Shown here: one piece after another, positions 45,571-53,575 of the stretch
How positions within the stretch are numbered: position 1 is the first letter of the stretch
Layout: each line of letters begins with the position of its first letter
From: an uncultured Sphingomonadaceae bacterium
GTDB lineage: Bacteria > Pseudomonadota > Alphaproteobacteria > Sphingomonadales > Sphingomonadaceae
Direction: 5' to 3'
Length of the DNA: 64,000 nt
Assembly: GCA_946479505.1 (NCBI GenBank)
Contig: CAMLGC010000001.1
Coordinates: 1-64,000 of the forward strand
The notes under the pieces: generated by a model
What the model was told of the DNA's origin: nothing
Seen by the model: only the letters and a program-made list of their open reading frames with translations
Database searches by the model: none
Position numbers and translations under genes: made by a program

Positions 45571-46491
45571 ATGAGCGGAGAGGATGTGATCGATTGTCTG
45601 ATCGTCGGTGCAGGGCCGGCGGGGCTCACCGCCGCGATCTATCTCGCGCGCTTTCATCTCGCAACGCGCCTCGTCGATGCGGGCAAAAGCCGCGCCGCGA
45701 TGATCCCGCGCACGCACAACCATGCGGGCTTTCCCGGCGGCATTCCCGGCACCGAGCTGCTCGAACGGATGCGCGATCAGGCTACCGAGTTCGGCGCGCA
45801 CGTCACCCCCGGTCTGGTCGAGCGCCTCGGCCGCCGCGGCGACTGCTTCACCGCAGAGCTGAACGGGGAGACGATCGCCGCGCGCATCGTCCTGCTTGCG
45901 ACCGGGGTGGTCAACAACCGTCCGAAAATCTCGCCCGACATCCACGACGAGGCGGTGCGCCGCGGCCTGCTTCGCTATTGCCCGATCTGCGATGGCTATG
46001 AAGTCACCGACACGAACGTCGCCGTGATCGGCACGCGCACGCACGGCCATAACGAGGCATTGTTCCTGCGCATGTACACCTCGAAGGTGACGCTGATCGC
46101 GCCCGACGCCAGCCACGAGCTCGCCGATGACGAGCGGACGAAGCTGGAAGAACGAGGCATCGCACTGGTCGACGGGCCATGCCGGCCGCTTCATATCGAC
46201 GGCAATTGTATCCTCGTGCCCACGCCTGGCGGCGAGCGCGCGTTCGACAGCGTCTATCCGGCGCTGGGCTCGGTGATCCGCTCGGAACTCGCGATCGACC
46301 TCGGCGCCGACGCCTCGGAAGACGGCTGCCTCGTCGTCGATGCCCACCAGCGCACGAGCATTCCGGGGCTTTACGCCGCGGGCGACGTCGCCAAGGGGCT
46401 CGATCAGATCAGCCACGCCATGGGCGAAGCCGGCGTCGCCGCCACGACGATCCGCAACGACCTTGCCGAACGCCGCGTGCTCGCGCGCTAG
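45571..46491 (+). CDS. Thioredoxin reductase-like FAD/NAD(P) oxidoreductase
   Basis: The 306-residue flavoprotein has the FAD motif [17 protein letters not shown] (residues 12-28), a redox pair CPIC in [10 protein letters not shown] near residue 134, a nucleotide loop [15 protein letters not shown] that is unusual for the normally GxGxxG NADPH site, and the C-terminal [15 protein letters not shown]. It is shorter than TrxB and more like the Trr-related group that uses other substrates. It is transcribed away from vapBC and converges with the ccm operon. Confidence 0.85.
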   Translation: MSGEDVIDCLIVGAGPAGLTAAIYLARFHLATRLVDAGKSRAAMIPRTHNHAGFPGGIPGTELLERMRDQATEFGAHVTPGLVERLGRRGDCFTAELNGETIAARIVLLATGVVNNRPKISPDIHDEAVRRGLLRYCPICDGYEVTDTNVAVIGTRTHGHNEALFLRMYTSKVTLIAPDASHELADDERTKLEERGIALVDGPCRPLHIDGNCILVPTPGGERAFDSVYPALGSVIRSELAIDLGADASEDGCLVVDAHQRTSIPGLYAAGDVAKGLDQISHAMGEAGVAATTIRNDLAERRVLAR

Positions 46492-46492
46492 A

Positions 46493-47128
46493 TCATTCCG
46501 CGCCGCCGTTCGCCAGCGCGAGATAGCGATCGAGCAGCATCAGACGAACCGCGATCTCGGGTCGATAGTCCATCTCCTCGGGCGTCAGGGCCAGCGCACG
46601 CGCCCAATATCTGCGCGCCTCGACGAAGTCGCCCGCACGCACATAGGCAAGCCCCAGGAAGAAAGGCGGCGCCGGATGGTTGGGTGCGATATCCATCGCA
46701 TGCCGGAACGCGAATAGTGCCGTCGGCGACACATAGCCGCCGTCATGCTGGGCGAGCGCATCGCCCAATCCCGTCCACAGCGACATGTCGTCGGGCATGT
46801 CGCGAATGCCGCCGAGCATCACTGCCACCGCCGCATCGGGCTCGCCCGCGCGCAGCATCGCGTCCGCCGCGGTGAGATAGGCGCTTTCGGCAGTGAAATT
46901 CCCCGTCATCGCTCCGCGCAGCTTGACGATGCCGGGGTCAATTGCGATCGCCTGCGCGTTCGTCTTGGCCGGGCTGCCGGGCTGCCCCGGCCGCCCCTGC
47001 CAGGCATAGCCGACCGCGCCGAGCATGAGCGCCGCGCCGACGAGCGACCACAGCCCGCGAGCGACGCCGAGCACCCACAGCAACCCCGCTGCGCTAAAGC
47101 CGATGAGCGCCAGCCAGAACCAGCCCAT
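46493..47128 (-). CDS. ccmI: CcmI/CycH-like TPR protein of cytochrome c maturation
   Basis: The 211-residue protein has two N-terminal membrane helices (FWLALIGFSAAGLLWVLGVA and the next) followed by a periplasmic TPR region (about 75-200), with TLYDMLDALAQ-like repeats such as AADAMLRAGEPDAAVAVML and FLGLAYVRAGDFVEARRYW. CcmI holds apocytochrome c for haem attachment. Context is the last gene of the ccm set. Start ATG 47128 shares its base with the ccmH stop (TGATG). Confidence 0.85.
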   Translation of the reverse strand: MGWFWLALIGFSAAGLLWVLGVARGLWSLVGAALMLGAVGYAWQGRPGQPGSPAKTNAQAIAIDPGIVKLRGAMTGNFTAESAYLTAADAMLRAGEPDAAVAVMLGGIRDMPDDMSLWTGLGDALAQHDGGYVSPTALFAFRHAMDIAPNHPAPPFFLGLAYVRAGDFVEARRYWARALALTPEEMDYRPEIAVRLMLLDRYLALANGGAE

Positions 47129-47532
47129 CAGCCGCGCCTCCGCCCGAAGCTGGCCCGCGCGATCCACGCGCCCGCCACGAGCAGGACGATGGGGGCGATC
47201 CAGAGCGGCGCCGTCACCGGCGTCAGCGGCGGATCATACGTCACATACTCGCCATAACGCGCGATCAGCCATTTGCGGATCGAATCGGGGCTCTCGCCCG
47301 CCGCGATCCGCTCGCGCACCAGCGCGCGCATCCGGCCGGCCATGTCGGCATTGCTCGCCGCGATCGACTGACCCTGGCAGACAACGCAGCGCAGCTCCTC
47401 CATCAGCGCCTGGGCCTCGGCCTCCTGTTGGGGATCGGAAAGCTGCGTGTCGGCGAGCGACGGCGGTGGCAGCGGCGTGTCGGCAATGGCCGGCGCAGCG
47501 ATGAGCGACAGGAGGAGCGCGAGCCGCTTCAT
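47128..47532 (-). CDS. ccmH: Cytochrome c maturation protein CcmH
   Basis: CcmH reduces the haem-binding CxxCH of apocytochrome c. The 134-residue protein has a signal peptide (LALLLSLIAAPAIA), the redox motif RCVVCQGQSIAASNADMA, the helix LVRERIAAGESPDSIRKWL, RYGEYVTYDPP, and a C-terminal membrane anchor (APLWIAPIVLLVAGAWIA). Its start overlaps the ccmG stop (ATGA). Confidence 0.93.
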   Translation of the reverse strand: MKRLALLLSLIAAPAIADTPLPPPSLADTQLSDPQQEAEAQALMEELRCVVCQGQSIAASNADMAGRMRALVRERIAAGESPDSIRKWLIARYGEYVTYDPPLTPVTAPLWIAPIVLLVAGAWIARASFGRRRG

Positions 47533-48056
47533 CGCGCTTCGCGTATCGCTTCGGCGATCTCTGCGACGTCCTCTGCGCGGATATCGCCGATATGCTGGAG
47601 GACGATCCGTCCCTCGCCGTCGATCACATAGCTTTCGGGCACGCCCGAGGATCCGATCGCGAGCTGGAGTTGCCCCGCGCGGTCGTCGCCGATCGCCGTG
47701 TAGGGGTTGCCGTAGCGCGCGAGGAATCGCTGGATATTCTCGGGCGTGTCGCGCACCGCGACGCCTTCGATCGGCACGCCCATTTGCTTGAGCTTCATGA
47801 GTTGCGGCGATTCGGCGATGCACGGAATACACCAGCTTGCGAAGACGTTGAGCAGCTTGGGGGTGCCTTGGGTGAAGCTTTTCTTTGCCACCCCCGGGGC
47901 GCCGTCGACCATCGCCGGCAGCGCGAAGGCGGGCAGATCATGCCCGACCAAAGCCGAGTGTACTGCCGGATCGGCGGGTCGCAACAGTCCGCTCGCCACC
48001 GTCGCAAGTACTGCAACGAACGCGGCGAGCGGCAGCCACAGCAAAACTTTCCTCAC
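47529..48056 (-). CDS. ccmG: Thiol:disulfide interchange protein CcmG/DsbE
   Basis: This 175-residue periplasmic thioredoxin-fold protein supplies electrons to the CcmH/apocytochrome pair. It has an N-terminal anchor (VLLWLPLAAFVAVLATVASG), the active-site motif NVFASWCIPCIAESP and the cis-Pro-like VPESYVIDGEGRI. The start GTG at 48056 overlaps the ccmF stop by four bases; a frame starting further upstream at 48194 lies inside ccmF and is rejected. Confidence 0.93.
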   Translation of the reverse strand: MRKVLLWLPLAAFVAVLATVASGLLRPADPAVHSALVGHDLPAFALPAMVDGAPGVAKKSFTQGTPKLLNVFASWCIPCIAESPQLMKLKQMGVPIEGVAVRDTPENIQRFLARYGNPYTAIGDDRAGQLQLAIGSSGVPESYVIDGEGRIVLQHIGDIRAEDVAEIAEAIREAR

Positions 48057-50086
48057 GATTCCTCCTCCCACCGGTCGGCGCGCCGCTCGCGTGCGAGCCG
48101 GCCCAGCAGCGATAGCGCCCCACCGAGCGCGATCAACGCACCGCCCAGCCAGATCAGCGTCACGAATGGCTTCCACCAAAGCCGGAGCTGCCACCGTCCC
48201 TGATCGTCGGACTGGCCGAGCACGGTATAGAGCTGTCCGTCGAGCCGCGTCGCGATCGCCGATTCGCTGGTGACGGTCGGCGGGGCCGAGAAGAAGCGCG
48301 ATTGCGGTCGCATCACGAACGGCTCGCCGTCGCTACGCCGCACCGACAGCCGCGCCTCGAGCGCCGACCAATTGTCGCCGACCACCGGCCGGATACCGTC
48401 GAGCGTCACCGTGAACGGCCCCACCTCGTACGGCACGCCGACGCGCGCCGCGACAAGCGTCTCCTTGGTGAAGGCGCTATCCGACGCCATCCCCGCCAGG
48501 CTTACTGCGATGCCGAGATGCGCGACCACCATCCCCCAGGTGAAGAGCGGCGTGCGCCGCAAGTCCCGCCCCCAAAGCGGCGCCACGCTCGCCACCGCGA
48601 GCCCGGCGGCGAAGGCGAGGCCCAGCAGCGGCAGTACGCCGATCCTGGGCGCGGCGACCAGCACGACGACAAGCACCGCCGCGGTCACGCCTACCGGAAT
48701 TACCACGCGACGGGCGACGGCGCTCAACCGATCGCGCCGCCAGCGGATCAGCGGCCCTGCCGCCATCGCCGCGACCAACGCCAGCGCGATCGGGCCTGCG
48801 GTCTTGTCGAAAAAGGGGGCGCCAACCGAAAGCTGCACGCCCATCGCCGCCGCGACGATGGGATACAGCGTCCCGATCAGCACGATGCCGAGGATCACCG
48901 ATAGCAGCAGGTTGTTGACGACGAGCGCGCCTTCGCGGCTCACCGGCTCGAACGTCGCGCCCGCACGGATCGTGCCGACCCGCAAGGCGAACAGCGTCAG
49001 CGCGCCACCGATATAGAGCGCGAGCAAGGCGAGGATGAACTCGCCACGCGTCGGGTCGAGAGCGAAGGCGTGAACGCTCGTCAGCACCCCCGATCGGACG
49101 AGGAAGGTGCCGACCATCGACATCGAGAAAGCGACCACGGCGAGCATCACCGTCCAGGCGCGCAGGCCGTCGCGCGTCGCGAGCACCGTCACCGAATGGA
49201 GAAGCGCGGTCGCCGCGAGCCATGGCATCAGCGACGCGTTCTCGACCGGGTCCCAGAACCACCACCCCCCCCAGCCGAGTTCGTAATAGGCCCAATAGCT
49301 GCCCGCCGTGATGCCGAGCGTCAGGAAAATCCACGCGCCGAGCACCCACGGCCGCATCGCGCGTGCGAAGCCCGGGCCGACGTCGCGCGTCACCATCGCA
49401 CCGACCGCGAACGAGAAGGCAACCGACAACCCGACATAGCCGGCGTAAAGCGTCGGCGGATGGAAGGCGAGGCCCGGGTCCTGAAGCAGCGGATTGAGCC
49501 CCTGCCCGTCGGGCGGCGCCGGAAAAAGCCGCGTGAACGGGTTCGAGGAGAAAAGCAGGAACGCGTAGAATCCGAGCGCGATCGCCGCCTGCGCGCCCAG
49601 CGTCGCGATCAGCGTCGGCCGTGGCAGGCGCTTCTCGAACAACGCCACCGCCCCGCCCGCGAGTCCCAGGATCGTCACCCAGAGAAGCATCGACCCTTCG
49701 TGGTTCCCCCACGCGCCGGCGATCTTGTAGATCCACGGCTTGGCGGTGTGGCTGTTCTCGGCAACGAGCAGCACCGACATGTCGCTGCGCGCGAACACCA
49801 CGATCAGCAACAGCATCGCGAGGGCGGCGAGCACCCCTTGCACGACGGCAACGGGCCGGACCGCGGCGATGACCTGGTTCGCAGCTCTATTTCCGTCATG
49901 CCGGACGTGTTCCGGCATCCACTCCTGTTCTGATGCGTCGACGTCAGTGCCAGGCATCATCGGGGGCTCCGGAACAAGTCCGGGGTGACGTTGGGAAGCC
50001 CGCACCCCCACGCCCGCGAGCACGAGCTGCAACAGCGCGAGCGCGGCGGCGAACCACAGAGCGGCAAGGCCGGCTTCGGCGATCAT
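48053..50086 (-). CDS. ccmF: Cytochrome c haem lyase subunit CcmF, with repeat-derived insertion
   Basis: CcmF attaches haem to apocytochromes with CcmH/CcmI. The 677-residue polytopic protein has the WWD haem-handling motif GWGGWWFWDPVENASLMPWL, ENSHTAKPWIYKIAGAWGNH, GSMLLWVTILGLAGGAVALF and FNGIDLMLSTATT-like conserved helices. Residues 33-65 (RHPGLVPEPPMMPGTDVD through WMPEHVRHDG) are not part of the family: they are the translation of a palindromic repeat, in the loop between the first two membrane segments. The frame is otherwise normal. Confidence 0.94.
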   Translation of the reverse strand: MIAEAGLAALWFAAALALLQLVLAGVGVRASQRHPGLVPEPPMMPGTDVDASEQEWMPEHVRHDGNRAANQVIAAVRPVAVVQGVLAALAMLLLIVVFARSDMSVLLVAENSHTAKPWIYKIAGAWGNHEGSMLLWVTILGLAGGAVALFEKRLPRPTLIATLGAQAAIALGFYAFLLFSSNPFTRLFPAPPDGQGLNPLLQDPGLAFHPPTLYAGYVGLSVAFSFAVGAMVTRDVGPGFARAMRPWVLGAWIFLTLGITAGSYWAYYELGWGGWWFWDPVENASLMPWLAATALLHSVTVLATRDGLRAWTVMLAVVAFSMSMVGTFLVRSGVLTSVHAFALDPTRGEFILALLALYIGGALTLFALRVGTIRAGATFEPVSREGALVVNNLLLSVILGIVLIGTLYPIVAAAMGVQLSVGAPFFDKTAGPIALALVAAMAAGPLIRWRRDRLSAVARRVVIPVGVTAAVLVVVLVAAPRIGVLPLLGLAFAAGLAVASVAPLWGRDLRRTPLFTWGMVVAHLGIAVSLAGMASDSAFTKETLVAARVGVPYEVGPFTVTLDGIRPVVGDNWSALEARLSVRRSDGEPFVMRPQSRFFSAPPTVTSESAIATRLDGQLYTVLGQSDDQGRWQLRLWWKPFVTLIWLGGALIALGGALSLLGRLARERRADRWEEES
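49894..49990. repeat. Palindromic repeat element inside ccmF (in-frame insertion)
   Basis: CGTCATGCCGGACGTGTTCC (49894-49913) and GGAACAAGTCCGGGGTGACG (49971-49990) are near-complementary ends of a sphingomonad intergenic repeat type, with a middle of about 57 bases. On the ccmF strand it is read as an extra segment of about 33 residues. The ends mark the insertion closely. Confidence 0.8.
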
Positions 50087-50517
50087 GGCTCGAGCGACTT
50101 CGTCTCGTGCATCGCTCCGGCGACCTGCGGAGGCATGTATTTCTCGTCGTGCTTGGCGAGCAGGTTGTCGGCAACGAAGCTGCCGTCGGGTCGGAACTGC
50201 CCTTCGGCCACCACCCCCGATCCCTCGCGGAACAGATCGGGCGCCACGCCGCGGAAGCGCACCGGCACCGTCGCCGCTCCATCGGTGACGACGAAACGCA
50301 TCGAGACGCCGTCAGCGAGCCGCTCGATCGATCCCTCCTCGACCATTCCCCCCAGCCGCACATGCTTGTCGAGCGGCAGTCCTTGGCGTGCCACGTCCGA
50401 GGGCGCGTAGAAGAACGCCGCCTTGTCCTTGAGCGCCGACAGCGCGAGCCCGCTTGCCCCCAGCACCGCGATCACGGCGAGCAGCACGAGCACCAGTCGC
50501 TGATGCTTGGCCTTCAC
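50083..50517 (-). CDS. ccmE: Cytochrome c maturation haem chaperone CcmE
   Basis: CcmE carries haem covalently from CcmC to CcmF. The 144-residue protein has one N-terminal membrane helix (LVLVLLAVIAVLGASGLALSA), a periplasmic OB-fold with VRLGGMVEEGSIERLADG and the haem-binding HxxxY in LLAKHDEKYMPPQV. Its stop overlaps the ccmF start and its start overlaps ccmD. Confidence 0.95.
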   Translation of the reverse strand: MKAKHQRLVLVLLAVIAVLGASGLALSALKDKAAFFYAPSDVARQGLPLDKHVRLGGMVEEGSIERLADGVSMRFVVTDGAATVPVRFRGVAPDLFREGSGVVAEGQFRPDGSFVADNLLAKHDEKYMPPQVAGAMHETKSLEP

Positions 50518-50639
50518 CGCCGCATCTCCGCGGCCGCGCGCTCGGCCTTCGCCATCGCGCGCCAGCTCGCGAGTGCGAGCACGAGCGCCGCGACGAGCGT
50601 CACCCCATAGGCCGCCTCGACAAAAAGCCAGGGATTCAT
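50514..50639 (-). CDS. ccmD: Haem exporter subunit CcmD
   Basis: CcmD is a tiny one-helix membrane protein (41 residues) that helps release holo-CcmE. It reads MNPWLFVEAAYGVTLVAALV at the start and ends in a charged helix (AKAERAAAEMRR), the usual pattern. It overlaps ccmE at its stop and ccmC at its start by four bases each. The small size and position between ccmC and ccmE make the call secure. Confidence 0.9.
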   Translation of the reverse strand: MNPWLFVEAAYGVTLVAALVLALASWRAMAKAERAAAEMRR

Positions 50640-51358
50640 GCCGCGAGCCGCCGTAGTCGCGCCTCGACGCGCTGTGCTGCGAGCAGCGCCCGCATCCGCA
50701 TCAGCACCACGCCGGCGAAGAACAAGGTCGCGCCGCCCAATGTCCAGAAAAGCGGCCACAGGATCGCGGGGTCGATCGTCGAGCTGGTTAGCCCGATGCT
50801 CTGCCCCTGGTGCAGCGTGTTCCACCACAAAACCGAATAGCGGATGACCGGCAGTAGCACGCTGCCCGCAATGCCGAAGATAGCGGGAATCCGTCCGTCG
50901 CCCCCGCGATCGCGATCGGCGCGCGCAAGAGCGATGTAGGCGAGATAGACGAAGAACAGCAGCAGCATCGAGGTCAGCCGCCCGTCCCATTGCCACCACG
51001 TCCCCCAGGTCGGCCGTCCCCAAATCGATCCGGTGACGAGACACAGCCCTGCGAATACCGAGCCGGGCACCGCGATGGCGCGCGCCGCAACATTCGCCAG
51101 CGGATGCCGCCAGACAAGGAAGATCACGCTCGCAATCGCGATTCCGGTCCACCCACCCATGCCGAGCCATGCGGCGGGCACATGGATGTACAGAATCCGA
51201 ACCGTCTCGCCCTGGAGGTAATCGGGCGGGGTCCGCGTCAGCCCGCCCCACGCGCCGACCGCGAACAGCACCACGCCCAGCCAGAAGACGATCGGCGTCA
51301 GCGGCCGCGCGACCTTCAGAAAGCGCGTCGGATTGGCGAGGGCATGAAGCACGGGCAC
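50636..51358 (-). CDS. ccmC: Haem exporter protein CcmC
   Basis: CcmC loads haem onto CcmE. The 240-residue protein has six membrane segments, the WWD-type loop GTWWQWDGRLTSMLLLFFVY, and conserved His residues in YIHVPAAWLGM and WWNTLHQGQS. It begins the minus-strand ccmCDEFGHI operon. ccmA and ccmB, the ABC part of the same step, are not in this window. Confidence 0.95.
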   Translation of the reverse strand: MPVLHALANPTRFLKVARPLTPIVFWLGVVLFAVGAWGGLTRTPPDYLQGETVRILYIHVPAAWLGMGGWTGIAIASVIFLVWRHPLANVAARAIAVPGSVFAGLCLVTGSIWGRPTWGTWWQWDGRLTSMLLLFFVYLAYIALARADRDRGGDGRIPAIFGIAGSVLLPVIRYSVLWWNTLHQGQSIGLTSSTIDPAILWPLFWTLGGATLFFAGVVLMRMRALLAAQRVEARLRRLAA

Positions 51359-51447
51359 GAGCGCTCGTTAGGGGATCGGCGCGGGTGAATCCACCATCAC
51401 CTGCCGTCTTTCAAATTCCTTCCAGGAAGAGCCGGCAGCGGATTCAG

Positions 51448-52500
51448 CTATCCCCGCCCGATCAGCCGCTGCGCGATCGTGTCGGCGACCTCGGACGAGG
51501 GCTGGCCGGTGCGATCGGCCTCGTCCCACACTTCGACCAGCCGCTCGGGGATCTTTTCGATCCGCGCGTTCACCTCGGCCTCGTCGCCATGGCCGAGATA
51601 TTCGAGGCCGACATTGATGATACCACCCGCGTTGATGACGTAATCCGGCGTGTAGAGAATGCCCCGCTCGGCGAGCCGGGCGCCATCCTCGCGCGTGGCG
51701 AGCTGGTTGTTCGCGCCGCCCGCGATCACCTTCGTCTTGAGTTGGCCAATCGCCTGCTGGGTGAGAATCGCACCCAGTGCGTTGGGGCTGACGACATCGG
51801 CCTCGATCGTCAGGATCGCGTCCGCCGCCGCCGTCTCGGCGCCGAGCGCGTCGGCCAGCGTCTTCGCCTTATCGGCATTAACGTCGGCAAGCGTCAGCTT
51901 CGCGCCATCCTTCGCGAGCAATCTGGCGAGGCCGCCGCCTACCGAACCGACACCCTGGATCGCGACGTGGACGCCCTTCATGTCGTCCGCACCGATCCCG
52001 CGCTTGGCCGCCGCCTTGACCCCCAGATACACGCCATAGGCGGTGTACGGCCCCGGATCGCCGCCCGCCGCGCCGCTTTCGACCGGCAGGCCGGAGACGT
52101 ACTTCGTCTGCTGCGCGATCACCTTCATCCGCGCTTCGGACATGCCGACATCCTCGGCCGTCACGTAGCGGCCGCCGAGCGACTCGACGACGCGACCGAA
52201 CGCCTTCAGCCGCGCCTCGCTGATCGTGTCGCCCGGCTTGTCGGCGAGCACCACGCCCTTGCCGCCGCCGAGCGCGAGCCCCGCCATCGCATTCTTGTAG
52301 CTCATCCCGCGCGACAGGCGCAGCGCGTCGGTGATCGCGTCGTCGGAATTGGCATAATGCCAGAAACGCACGCCGCCCGCCGCGGGGCCAAGCGCGGTCG
52401 AGTGGATCGCGATGATCGCGCTCAACCCGGAGGCCGGATCGGTGAACAGATGGACGCCTTCGTGCGCGTCGAAATCGGGAAAGCCCCAGCCGGTGGTCAT
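51448..52500 (-). CDS. Glu/Leu/Phe/Val dehydrogenase family protein (leucine dehydrogenase-like)
   Basis: This 350-residue NAD-dependent enzyme oxidatively deaminates an amino acid, probably a branched-chain or aromatic one. Motifs are SAIIAIHSTALGPAAGGVRF, the catalytic Lys region AGLALGGGKGVVLADKPGD, TAEDVGMSEARM and the NAD site IQGVGSVGGGLARLL. The start ATG 52500 was chosen by the AGGAAAA Shine-Dalgarno, which is paired in a hairpin directly after tRNA-His (29 bases upstream). An upstream in-frame ATG at 52572 lies inside the tRNA gene and is rejected. Confidence 0.92.
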   Translation of the reverse strand: MTTGWGFPDFDAHEGVHLFTDPASGLSAIIAIHSTALGPAAGGVRFWHYANSDDAITDALRLSRGMSYKNAMAGLALGGGKGVVLADKPGDTISEARLKAFGRVVESLGGRYVTAEDVGMSEARMKVIAQQTKYVSGLPVESGAAGGDPGPYTAYGVYLGVKAAAKRGIGADDMKGVHVAIQGVGSVGGGLARLLAKDGAKLTLADVNADKAKTLADALGAETAAADAILTIEADVVSPNALGAILTQQAIGQLKTKVIAGGANNQLATREDGARLAERGILYTPDYVINAGGIINVGLEYLGHGDEAEVNARIEKIPERLVEVWDEADRTGQPSSEVADTIAQRLIGRG

Positions 52501-52504
52501 CGAT

Positions 52505-52529
52505 TTTCCTGGGTTGAATAGACAGGAAA
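52505..52529 (-). promoter_or_regulatory. Hairpin between tRNA-His and the dehydrogenase, covering the ribosome binding site
   Basis: TTTCCTG (52529-52523) is exactly complementary to CAGGAAA (52511-52505), with an 11-base loop. The right arm holds the AGGA Shine-Dalgarno four to seven bases before ATG 52500. The left arm starts right after the tRNA CCA end, so tRNA processing would leave this hairpin at the mRNA 5' end. Confidence 0.55.
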
Positions 52530-52607
52530 TGGGGCGACCGACGGGACTTGAACCCGCAACTTCCGGCATCACAAGCCGGCGCTCTAACCAATTGAACTAC
52601 GGTCGCC
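52530..52607 (-). tRNA. tRNA-His (anticodon GTG)
   Basis: The minus-strand gene starts GGCGACCGTAGTTCAATTGG, has the anticodon arm CCGGCTTGTGATGCCGG with GTG, the T arm GCGGGTTCAAGTCCCG and an encoded CCA. An extra 5' G pairs with the discriminator C, the eight-base acceptor stem that marks tRNA-His. It stands 29 bases ahead of the dehydrogenase start on the same strand. Confidence 0.96.
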
Positions 52608-52620
52608 GTGAACGCGAGGC

Positions 52621-52649
52621 CCCTAGCGGCGCGAGCGCCCCAGCGTCAA
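52621..52649 (-). promoter_or_regulatory. Sigma-70-type promoter for tRNA-His
   Basis: On the minus strand TTGACG (52649-52644), 17 bases and CTAGGG (52626-52621) lie 14 bases before the tRNA 5' end at 52607. It may also transcribe the dehydrogenase gene. Confidence 0.6.
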
Positions 52650-52762
52650 GCGCTCAGCGGAACGCTCGTCGGGAGATAGTGCGCCCGATCCTCCCCTGTA
52701 AGGGGAGCACGGCAATCGAGACGAGACTGGCGGCTGCCCGACGATTTTGGCACAACCGGAGC

Positions 52763-53440
52763 ATGTCGACCGAGCCCGCACGCGCCCTACGCTCTCCCGG
52801 TTCCGGTCTGCCCGCCGATGCCGTCCTCGCGACGCTCGGCGGCCAGCCAGCGATCCAGCGCGTCCCCAGCCCCAAGCTCACGCTCTTCCTCAAGCGCGGC
52901 TTTCTCGATCCCGAAACGTGCGCGGCGGTGATCGATCGAATCGACGAACGCCGCCGTCCCTCGACGATCGCCGATGCCAATGGCGATACCTCCTTTCGCA
53001 CCAGCGAAACCTGCGACCTCGATTCGGCCGAGCCGGTGATCGACCGCATCGAGGAAATGATCTCGGCCTTCACCGGGCTCGACCGCGCGTTCGGCGAGCC
53101 GATCCAGGGCCAGCGCTACGCTGTCGGCCAGGAGTTCAAGGCGCATACCGATTACTTCGAGCCCGCCAGCCCCGACTACGCCACGCACTGCAACACCACC
53201 GGCAACCGCACCTGGACGGTGATGATCTATTTGAACGAGCCCGATGCGGGCGGCGCCACACGCTTCAAGGCAATCGACAAGACGATCCAGCCCGAAACGG
53301 GCAAGCTGCTCGCCTGGGACAATCGCCGCGCGGACGGGTCGCTCAATCCCGCGACGCTTCATCATGGCATGAAGGTGCGCGCCGGCACCAAGTACATCGT
53401 CACCAAATGGTTTCGCGAACGTCCGTGGCCCCGCCAGTGA
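52763..53440 (+). CDS. 2OG-Fe(II) oxygenase (prolyl 4-hydroxylase-like)
   Basis: This 225-residue dioxygenase has the iron-binding HxD in FKAHTDYFEP near residue 129 and a distal His in TLHHGMKVRAG, followed by a basic residue in YIVTKWFRE for 2-oxoglutarate. The rest (TSFRTSETCDLD, GQRYAVGQEF, WTVMIYLNEPDAGGATRF) matches bacterial P4H-alpha-type enzymes. Start ATG 52763 was chosen after the end of the upstream tRNA. The target, peptide or small molecule, is unknown. Confidence 0.9.
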   Translation: MSTEPARALRSPGSGLPADAVLATLGGQPAIQRVPSPKLTLFLKRGFLDPETCAAVIDRIDERRRPSTIADANGDTSFRTSETCDLDSAEPVIDRIEEMISAFTGLDRAFGEPIQGQRYAVGQEFKAHTDYFEPASPDYATHCNTTGNRTWTVMIYLNEPDAGGATRFKAIDKTIQPETGKLLAWDNRRADGSLNPATLHHGMKVRAGTKYIVTKWFRERPWPRQ

Positions 53441-53575
53441 TCCCGGCCGCGTTACGGTTCGAGATGAAAGCGGCCACGTCCGGCTTGGGTCGGCTGGGCG
53501 GCTCCGACCGGACGACGTTCGCGCGTAAAAATCAGCAGTGATTGCTCCGGCACGCGCGACGCGATACGGGCTCCC

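Noticed and set aside
53441..53575. Palindromic repeat between the oxygenase and GNAT genes
   Set aside because: GTCCGG...CCGGAC-like bits are present but do not form a convincing paired element.
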